The position numbers were made by a program, and so were the translations under genes. A stretch of DNA of 5,265 nt from Deltaproteobacteria bacterium (GTDB lineage Bacteria; Myxococcota; B64-G9), in contig JAUVAM010000338.1 of assembly GCA_030591745.1 (NCBI GenBank), positions 1-5,265 on the forward strand, in the 5' to 3' direction. This document shows, in pieces, positions 1 through 4,857 of the stretch. The stretch's first letter is position 1, and each line of letters opens with the position of its first letter. The notes under the pieces are model-generated. The model saw only the letters and a list, made by a program, of their open reading frames with translations, made no database searches and was not told where the DNA came from.

Positions 1-402
1 AACCGGGACCATACGCTCTTGCTCTCAGACGGGACCCTGGCCTGCTTTGATTTGGAGAAACTCAGCCATGGGCCGCGAATATTGGACCTGGTGCAGTCGG
101 CGACTTATCTGGCCTATCGCAATCGGGACGAGCTGCCGGATCCGGCTCTCTGGATACATTTTATGGGGCAATACCACGCCCACGCGCCACTGAATCCCAG
201 TGAAAGAAAGCTGCTGCCCTGGTTGCTCTTGCGATGCGCCTTCGAAGACCTGCGGCATATGCGAGAGGAAGGAATGTCGGCGCTGGCCCTGCGCAAGCAT
301 GTGCGCCACCTGCTGGATTTTCACCACAACCAGGAGAATTTACAAATCGCTTTGAGGCATCATCTGGGAGACAATTCTGTGTCGCCAAAGCGATCGAGAT
401 AA
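1..402 (+). CDS. Phosphotransferase of protein-kinase fold, Kdo/WaaP/InaA-like, C-terminal part (5' end outside window)
   Basis: The frame is open from the first base and ends in TAA at 400-402, giving 133 residues of a gene that began to the left. The fragment opens with NRDHTLLLSDG, followed by a short strand and FDLEK (Asp at fragment residue 17), then GPRILDL. This order matches the catalytic loop, the metal-binding DFG-like Asp and the following helix of eukaryotic-like small-molecule kinases. The DLEK form is most like lipopolysaccharide kinases of the Kdo/WaaP/InaA group, which phosphorylate sugars at the inner membrane face. Aminoglycoside-phosphotransferase-like enzymes are the main alternative. 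The remainder is a helical, His/Arg-rich tail (LRKHVRHLLDFHHN). The catalytic HxD motif is outside the window, so activity cannot be judged. The 3' end overlaps the end of the opposing radical SAM gene by 43 bp. Membership in the peptide cluster is inferred from proximity only. Confidence 0.62.
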   Translation, partial: NRDHTLLLSDGTLACFDLEKLSHGPRILDLVQSATYLAYRNRDELPDPALWIHFMGQYHAHAPLNPSERKLLPWLLLRCAFEDLRHMREEGMSALALRKHVRHLLDFHHNQENLQIALRHHLGDNSVSPKRSR

Positions 403-1541
403 CGTGTCCAAAAACCGCTGCAACGGGGCTTGAGGCTACAATCCTTGCATCTTTCGGCATAGCGCCGGCTCGGGATGCGGGGCGGCGGTCGCTCGTCTTG
501 AGCCTCATCAAAATGCGACATCAGGCTTGCATCCAAGGTGCAGACAGGCAGGCCACAAAGACCAGGTATCCTCACCGTGATGCCCAGTTCGGCACCTCGA
601 TGGATGGCCTGGGTCATGGCCTGGGCAACCTCCTGAATGCGAGGGAGTTTGTTCAACTCGGCCTCGCTCACTGCATCGGGAGAGACATAACTGAGCATGA
701 GCCGTTCAAGCTGCCATTCATGCATGCGCTCCAACAATCCTCCCAGGGCCTGTAGGTTTTCCCGAAGAATGACGCAATTGACCGTGACGGCCAGCTTGTG
801 GCTCCGGGCCAGTTCCATGGCACGGGATACGGCCTCAAAGGCGCCGGGTAGCTTCAACAAGCCGTCATGCAGCGTTTTCGTGCCCGCGTGGAGACTGAGC
901 AAAATGTGATCCAGACCCGCTTCCATCAGGCTGTCTAAGAGCCCAGGATCGGCCAGGGCCACCCCGTTGGTTTGCAGTTCCACCCGTGAAAAGCCGAGGG
1001 TCTTGGCCCTTGCGATCCAGTAGGCCAGCTCCGGCTCCAAAGTGGGTTCGCCACCGGTGAAACTGACGAGTTCGCCTCCCTGTCGAGCCGCCGCGGCCAG
1101 CATATGCTCTCGAATGTCCGGTTCTTCGGCAAGATCGTGCAATTGCCCCCGAGCGTTGCAGAATGAGCAAGCGGCATTGCAGCGCTTGGTAATCCTCAAA
1201 GAGAATGCATCCCCCGACGAGCATCGCAGACCACCCGAGTCCAGCAAGAAGCCGAGCCAGTCTTCGTTTTCTTCCAGTCCGCTTGCTGCCGCCTCGATGC
1301 GGGTCAGCCAGGATTTTTGGGTCTCATCCTGAGGCGGCAGTTGGAGCTCCATGCCAGCTCGGTTTCTGTCCTGGCCAGGCAAGAGGAAAAACCGGAGTCG
1401 CAGGGGCTCTTCGCTCAGGCCGAACAGGGCCAGGCAGAGACCATGCTCTGTCCAGGACTGCACCCGGACAGGTTTTTGGTTTTCTTGAAGCAAGGGCAAT
1501 GTGAGCCTGCGGGTCCAGAATTTGAGCTGATGCTCTGCCAC
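360..1541 (-). CDS. Radical SAM protein with C-terminal cysteine cluster, probable peptide-modifying enzyme
   Basis: This 393-residue protein should bind a [4Fe-4S] cluster and cleave S-adenosylmethionine to a radical. The CX3CX2C motif is RCNAACSFC (Cys121, 125, 128), followed by TGGEPT (163-167), ELQTNG and LSLHAG strands typical of the SAM-binding barrel. About 110 residues before the barrel match nothing I recognise. At the C-terminus Cys329 and Cys334 (CGLPVC) and Cys365, 368 and 374 (CKDCSLKPRC) could hold an auxiliary cluster, ending in an SGFWTRYLDRFG tail. The fusion protein at 2593-4380 carries the same CxxCx5C-x-G...Y-L-x-R-x-G...EL-x-P tail. I chose the GTG at 1541 because AAGGA sits 7 nt before it. 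The ATG at 1601 would add 20 residues without a good ribosome site, and the open frame runs back to 1949 inside the divergent gene. It could fill an HxsC-like role in the His-Xaa-Ser system, but that is not shown. Substrate unknown. Confidence 0.85.
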   Translation of the reverse strand: MAEHQLKFWTRRLTLPLLQENQKPVRVQSWTEHGLCLALFGLSEEPLRLRFFLLPGQDRNRAGMELQLPPQDETQKSWLTRIEAAASGLEENEDWLGFLLDSGGLRCSSGDAFSLRITKRCNAACSFCNARGQLHDLAEEPDIREHMLAAAARQGGELVSFTGGEPTLEPELAYWIARAKTLGFSRVELQTNGVALADPGLLDSLMEAGLDHILLSLHAGTKTLHDGLLKLPGAFEAVSRAMELARSHKLAVTVNCVILRENLQALGGLLERMHEWQLERLMLSYVSPDAVSEAELNKLPRIQEVAQAMTQAIHRGAELGITVRIPGLCGLPVCTLDASLMSHFDEAQDERPPPRIPSRRYAERCKDCSLKPRCSGFWTRYLDRFGDTELSPR

Positions 1542-1615
1542 AGGCTCATCCTTTCTCACTGCAGCCGAAAATACAGGGTGGTGCAGCCCAAGCGCAGCCA
1601 TGTTAGCATGCCGAT
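1542..1615. promoter_or_regulatory. Divergent intergenic region with start signals for both flanking genes
   Basis: These 74 bp separate the GTG start of the leftward radical SAM gene from the GTG start of the rightward exported protein, so both promoters must lie here or extend into the genes. On the minus strand a TATTTT element lies about 30 nt before the start and could act as a -10 box, but I see no convincing -35 partner at normal spacing. On the plus strand a TTAGCAT stretch lies just before the GTG. No Shine-Dalgarno sequence precedes 1616, so a leaderless or weakly initiated message is possible. No clear operator palindrome was found. Confidence 0.4.
1549..1553 (-). promoter_or_regulatory. 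Ribosome binding site AAGGA deciding the start of the leftward radical SAM gene
   Basis: Read on the minus strand, AAGGA is followed by 7 nt and then GTG at 1541. This good match and spacing favour this GTG over the in-frame ATG at 1601, which lacks a comparable site. Confidence 0.6.
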
Positions 1616-2596
1616 GTGAAAGCACGCCCAGTTTCAACTCGCTGCTGCGTTTTCTTTTTTGTGGGCCTGGCCTGCCTGCTTTGGCCTGCCGTGGGTCATT
1701 CGAGATTCTGCAAGGGGGATCAGGCCGGTTTGCGCCATATGATGGAGGCTTGGCAGGAGGGTGCCCGGCGCGGTCTGCATGCCGCTGAGGCTCGAGCCTC
1801 CCTCTGGATGCGGCACCATGTGACCGCCTTCGCCCTTTGGCAAATGCATGCCGAGGCTCGACATGCATTGGAAAAGGTTCTTGCCGAGAAGGCCAATCCT
1901 GAAAAGCTGAGCCGTATTTTAGAGCCCCATCTGCAGAAGGTCTTGGCATTGCGTGGGGCGAACCTGGGCCATGTGCCCCGCCAAGCTACCAAAAATCTCC
2001 GAGAGCGCGGTGCATTTCTTCACCAATTGAGCCATGAACTCCACGAGGCCATTCTGTTTTGCCAGGCCTTGCGTCGTCCTGACCCCGCCATCTGCCGAGA
2101 CATTCTACGACCCGAGGCGCGCCGTAGTTGCGCTTTGGACAGTGGCCGGCTTGGCATCCTCTATGCCGGGCGCTGCAACAAAAAAGATTTGCAGCTCATC
2201 GCCAAACACGAGGATTTGCCCTTGGCGTACCTCTTGGACTTCTGCCGCGTCTTGCGGGATGGACCCGCTGCCGCCTGTGCGGGCTTGCGTTTAGAGGAGT
2301 TGGAGTCCCTGCAGCGCTGTCGCGCCATCGCTGGGGACGACGATGGGCCCTGTCGAGATCCTCGCCTGGAACAAGAAGGCCGACGTTTTTGTTTGGAGGA
2401 ACTCCAAATGGCTCGTTTGGCCAGACGCAGCCCTCATGCCCACCCCCCCTCAGCGGGTTTGCTTGAGGTGGCGGTTCGGGCTCTTAGACGACCTTCTTTC
2501 ACATGCCGTGAGGTGGTCTTGCGGCAGTTCGACCAGGCTGTGGCTGAGTGGTTCATGCTGCAAAAACGGGCTGGATGCTGGTGGCCCAACCCATGA
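1616..2596 (+). CDS. Exported Cys-rich protein with internal FC-x8-9-C repeats, unknown function
   Basis: No family is recognised. The 326-residue product starts with a short basic stretch, a hydrophobic core (about residues 11-25: CVFFFVGLACLLWPA) and a possible cleavage after GHS (29), so it should be secreted by Sec to the periplasm or beyond. The mature part has 12 cysteines (32, 149, 160, 172, 187, 210, 221, 235, 246, 259, 297, 321), an even number suited to disulfides. Two sections look like a duplication: FCQALRRPDPAIC with Cys172 following, and FCRVLRDGPAAAC with Cys235 following, both with C-x10-C then C-x11 to 13-C spacing. Residues 36-130 are probably helical, and the tail is GCWWPNP. 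GTG at 1616 is the only start that keeps the signal peptide, because a stop lies in frame 12 bp upstream. No Shine-Dalgarno sequence is visible. Its stop overlaps the start of the radical SAM-methyltransferase gene, so the two are probably co-expressed. It may be a substrate, a partner or an outer-face component. Confidence 0.75.
   Translation: MKARPVSTRCCVFFFVGLACLLWPAVGHSRFCKGDQAGLRHMMEAWQEGARRGLHAAEARASLWMRHHVTAFALWQMHAEARHALEKVLAEKANPEKLSRILEPHLQKVLALRGANLGHVPRQATKNLRERGAFLHQLSHELHEAILFCQALRRPDPAICRDILRPEARRSCALDSGRLGILYAGRCNKKDLQLIAKHEDLPLAYLLDFCRVLRDGPAAACAGLRLEELESLQRCRAIAGDDDGPCRDPRLEQEGRRFCLEELQMARLARRSPHAHPPSAGLLEVAVRALRRPSFTCREVVLRQFDQAVAEWFMLQKRAGCWWPNP
2593..2596 (+). promoter_or_regulatory. 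ATGA stop-start overlap (translational coupling)
   Basis: The TGA of the exported Cys-rich protein (2594-2596) shares bases with the ATG of the radical SAM-methyltransferase gene (2593-2595). Only a weak GGTGG lies about 8 nt before the ATG, so initiation probably depends on ribosomes finishing the upstream gene. An in-frame GTG at 2548 would add 15 residues but lies deeper inside the upstream gene and has no better site. Confidence 0.7.
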
Positions 2597-4380
2597 GCAC
2601 TCGTCGAGCCCTGCTGAAGGTCGGCTACCGCTGCAACAACAATTGCGTGTTTTGTCACGCAGCACCCCACAGGGGCCATGATGCCGGCACGGATGAACTC
2701 AAGCGAAAGATAGTGCAGGCATCGCGTCTGGGTGCCGATTGCCTGGTCTTGTCTGGTGGGGAAGCCACCATCCGACCCGATCTGCTTCGTCTGGCAGAAA
2801 CCGTGGTCGAGGCGGGCATGGATTTGGGCCTGGTGAGCAACGGGCGCATGTTGAGCTACGGCTCCCTGCTCGACGAATTGATGGCCAGGCGTTTTCGCTA
2901 CCTGCATCTCACCTTGGCTTCTCCTGATCCCGATCTGCATGATCAGATGGTGCAGGCCCCGGCCTTCGAGCAGAGCATGAAGGCTCTGGTCCAAGCCCAT
3001 AGCATGGGCGTGGAAATTACCTTGAATATGTTGGTCTCTCGGCCCGCCTTACCCTCTCTGCTTCGCAGCGTGGAACTGCTTGAAGTTTGTCGTCCAAGCT
3101 ACCTGAAATTCAGTCTGATCGAGCCGGAGGGTCCGGTCTTGGAGGATTTCGATGCTTTGGTGCCGAACCTGGATGAGGCGGCTCATGCCTGTCGCGAGGC
3201 CATGGAGAAAATCCACGATTCGTACCCGGAGCAGCTTGTGGTGCAAGACGCCTTCCCTGCTTGTTTTGTGGAAAGCGGCACGATGCAGCGAGGCTTGCGC
3301 GAGGAGGGCTTTGCCTGGATGACGGAGGCCTTTGAGGCGGACTGGCATCCCATCGACGAGGACCATCGTGACTTCGCTCCCCCTTGTGACGCCTGCTCTT
3401 GGCGCCGCCGTTGCCGGGGTGTTTATCGAAGCTATTTGACACGACGTGGGCATGCTGAACTCAAGCCCCGGCTCGAGGCCGTGTCCAATTCTTTCAATCT
3501 TGCACCCCTGACGGAGCCTGAGGCCTTTGAGCTGAAGCGCTGTCCGATTCGCCAGGGCCTGCGACCCACTGTCGATCCAGTACGAGAGATTCTGATGCAG
3601 GTCGAGCGAGGAGTGGCACAGCGCCATCGGGTGCTTGGAGAGGATTTTTCCGACCCAAGCCTGAGGCTAGCTCGCGAGACGGGGCGTTTGATGTTGGACC
3701 TAAGCGGCGGTGGGTTCTTGGAGAACCTGGCCCAAGAAGTCCGTCCCCTGCTTCAAGCCAAAGCCTGTCGGCGATGTGCCTTGGCTCCGCTTTGCGGAGG
3801 GCTGTGGAAACCCGGTCCGCGGGATGGGTTTGGCAGGGCCAAGTCCTTGTTGGCTGAAAGACTGGCGGGTCTGAAAGGCCGCGTGTTGGACGTGGGTTGT
3901 GGTGGCCTGCCCTATTTGGACGCCATCAAACCAGGGCTTGAAGCCGGGGATCTCTTTTGGCTGGGTCTGGAGCCCGCAGAGATCATAACAGCCGATCTGC
4001 CGAACTTGCGCCTTGTTAAAAGCTCACTGGAGGACTTCGAGCCCGCGTCGGCCGACCTCCCCTTCGACGCCATTTGCCTGCTACGCTCGATCAATCACCT
4101 GGCCGAGCCCGACCTTGAACTTGCTCGTCTGTTCGCTTGGCTAAGGCCCGGCGGTCGATTGTTCCTGGCCGATGACGCTTGTTTTGGGGTTTTGCGCAGC
4201 GCGGCCGGCATGACCGCTCTCAAAGAGCGTAAAGCACCGGCCTACGAGCACCACCACTGCCTGGAATTGGATGAAGCCCGGCGTTTGGCTCTGGCTGCCG
4301 GACTGGTCGAGCGAGAGTCGCTAGATCACTTACAGACCGCCAGCAGCATGTGGATCTTGGATTTGCTTCGACCCGACTGA
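2593..4380 (+). CDS. Fusion of radical SAM enzyme, two CxxCx5C clusters and class I SAM methyltransferase
   Basis: This 595-residue protein joins two SAM-using modules. Residues 6-210 form the radical SAM barrel: RCNNNCVFC (Cys14, 18, 21) binds the [4Fe-4S] cluster, and LSGGEATIRPD (GGE at 55-57) and the LVSNGR and LHLTLASPD strands follow. Then comes a first cysteine group, CDACSWRRRC (265, 268, 274), with RGVYRSYLTRRGHAELKP. This matches the tail of the radical SAM protein at 360-1541. A second group, CRRCALAPLC (392, 395, 401), comes after a 120-residue linker. Residues from about 415 form a Rossmann methyltransferase with motif I VLDVGCGG (431-438), an acidic GLEPAE strand end, a CLLRSINHLAEPD region and LRPGGRLFLADD. 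The product is cytoplasmic, with no signal or membrane segment. It probably modifies a peptide and may add a methyl group to it, but substrate and reaction are inferred. It is coupled to the exported Cys-rich protein. Its stop lies 7 bp from the stop of the HGS-repeat gene on the other strand. Confidence 0.9.
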   Translation: MSTRRALLKVGYRCNNNCVFCHAAPHRGHDAGTDELKRKIVQASRLGADCLVLSGGEATIRPDLLRLAETVVEAGMDLGLVSNGRMLSYGSLLDELMARRFRYLHLTLASPDPDLHDQMVQAPAFEQSMKALVQAHSMGVEITLNMLVSRPALPSLLRSVELLEVCRPSYLKFSLIEPEGPVLEDFDALVPNLDEAAHACREAMEKIHDSYPEQLVVQDAFPACFVESGTMQRGLREEGFAWMTEAFEADWHPIDEDHRDFAPPCDACSWRRRCRGVYRSYLTRRGHAELKPRLEAVSNSFNLAPLTEPEAFELKRCPIRQGLRPTVDPVREILMQVERGVAQRHRVLGEDFSDPSLRLARETGRLMLDLSGGGFLENLAQEVRPLLQAKACRRCALAPLCGGLWKPGPRDGFGRAKSLLAERLAGLKGRVLDVGCGGLPYLDAIKPGLEAGDLFWLGLEPAEIITADLPNLRLVKSSLEDFEPASADLPFDAICLLRSINHLAEPDLELARLFAWLRPGGRLFLADDACFGVLRSAAGMTALKERKAPAYEHHHCLELDEARRLALAAGLVERESLDHLQTASSMWILDLLRPD

Positions 4381-4387
4381 AAGAATC

Positions 4388-4810
4388 TTACCAGGAACCG
4401 TGGGAACCGTGCGATCCGTGAGAACCATGGGAACCATGCGAACCATGGGAACCGTGGGAACCGTGCGAACCGTGGGAGCCATGGGAACCGTGGGAACCAT
4501 GAGAACCATGCGAGCCATGAGAACCGTGCGAGCCATGCGAACCATGCGAACAGTGGGTTAGTTCTTTGCGAGGTGGCAATTTGCGGGGCGGTAACTGGCC
4601 GGCTGCCTTGTCCCCACGGGAAGCATCGACCGCGGGCGGTTTGTCATTTTCATGCTGGGGTTTGGCCTGAGCCTTGCCCAGCCCAACCGCCGCAGTCAAA
4701 AGGATGGCACTGGAACCGGTCAAGACCTGTCGGCGCGTGACCTGGCGCTCTTCGTCGGTCAAAAAAACCGTCGGATCGCGCTCCAATTCCGGAAAATCAT
4801 CCTTGGGCAT
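4388..4810 (-). CDS. His-Xaa-Ser repeat protein with Tat-like signal, probable radical SAM substrate (HxsA-like)
   Basis: This 140-residue protein is the likely precursor to be modified. Residues 1-24 are acidic (MPKDDFPELERDP, then FLTDEERQV) and may be an enzyme-recognition region. TRRQVLT (25-31), a hydrophobic stretch (32-45) and AQA (47-49) form a twin-arginine-type export signal with probable cleavage after Ala49. A flexible charged spacer follows, with two LPPRK copies (73-82). From His86 the protein is HCS, then 17 perfect HGS triplets (89-139), then Trp140. Long His-Xaa-Ser repeats next to radical SAM maturases define the HXS system, where the repeat protein is HxsA and HxsB and HxsC are the maturases. 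Here the upstream gene encodes an HxsB-like C-terminus. The ATG at 4810 has GGAGG 4 nt before it. Known HXS proteins vary in the spacer residue, and this one is almost all Gly. A metal-binding role of the raw His repeat is an alternative. Confidence 0.88.
   Translation of the reverse strand: MPKDDFPELERDPTVFLTDEERQVTRRQVLTGSSAILLTAAVGLGKAQAKPQHENDKPPAVDASRGDKAAGQLPPRKLPPRKELTHCSHGSHGSHGSHGSHGSHGSHGSHGSHGSHGSHGSHGSHGSHGSHGSHGSHGSW
4394..4555 (-). repeat. Tandem 9-bp repeat, 18 units encoding HCS plus 17 HGS
   Basis: Eighteen contiguous 9-bp units with no indels, inside the precursor gene. Read on the minus strand each unit is His-Gly-Ser, except the first, which is His-Cys-Ser (TGT instead of GGT). 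The units differ almost only at third codon positions: Ser is TCC 8, TCG 6 and TCT 3 times, His is CAC 8 and CAT 9 times, and Gly is GGT 13, GGC 3 and GGA 1 times among the 17 HGS units. The DNA repeat is therefore imperfect while the protein repeat is perfect. Confidence 0.95.
4565..4594 (-). repeat. Two 15-bp copies encoding LPPRK-LPPRK in the precursor spacer
   Basis: Adjacent copies at 4580-4594 and 4565-4579 encode the same pentapeptide with different codons for Leu and Pro. They sit between the export signal and the HXS repeats, five residues before the first His of the array. The basic Pro-rich stretch could be a spacer, an enzyme docking site or a protease site; none of these is shown. 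Confidence 0.75.
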
Positions 4811-4857
4811 TTTGCCTCCATAGACCTACGACCAGAACCGCTCCACAAAGGATAAGT
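4811..4857 (-). promoter_or_regulatory. 47-bp gap between maturase and precursor genes with strong ribosome binding site
   Basis: The minus strand carries GGAGG at 4819-4815, 4 nt before the ATG of the HGS-repeat gene. This is the strongest ribosome site in the window. It fits a precursor that must be made in excess of its enzymes from the same message. No separate promoter or terminator hairpin is evident in the gap. Confidence 0.65.

Noticed and set aside
234..755. A 173-codon plus-strand frame
   Set aside because: It overlaps both the phosphotransferase end and the radical SAM gene in other frames, and its composition is Ala/Arg-rich with no motif.
1667..1678. Lipoprotein signal (GLAC) in the exported Cys-rich protein
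   Set aside because: The hydrophobic core continues past this Cys, and Gly at -3 does not fit the usual lipobox, so ordinary Sec cleavage near Ser29 is preferred.
1542..1949. N-terminal extension of the leftward radical SAM protein up to ATG 1949 or 1601
   Set aside because: The 1949 extension would overlap the divergent gene by over 300 bp and reads as low-complexity Arg/Pro/His. The GTG at 1541 has a well-placed ribosome site.
2434..3000. A 188-codon frame on the minus strand opposite the gene junction
   Set aside because: It lies opposite the end of the exported protein and the radical SAM barrel, both of which have clear protein motifs. Its own translation shows no recognisable domain.
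3049..3627. A 192-codon frame on the minus strand opposite the radical SAM-methyltransferase
   Set aside because: It is antisense to a motif-rich region including the first CxxCx5C group, and has no coherent domain or ribosome site.
4381..4387. Terminator between the two converging genes
   Set aside because: Seven base pairs cannot hold a hairpin, and I saw no strong stem with a T-run at either gene end.
4330..4545. A Met/Val/Thr/Pro-rich reading frame on the minus strand across the repeat
   Set aside because: It is the out-of-frame reading of the 9-bp repeat. The HGS frame has an export signal, a strong ribosome site and synonymous third-position variation, all of which support it instead.
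4391..4555. CRISPR array or minisatellite
   Set aside because: Units are only 9 bp, contiguous without spacers, and fully in frame within a gene. The variation is almost all synonymous, so a coding repeat explains it.
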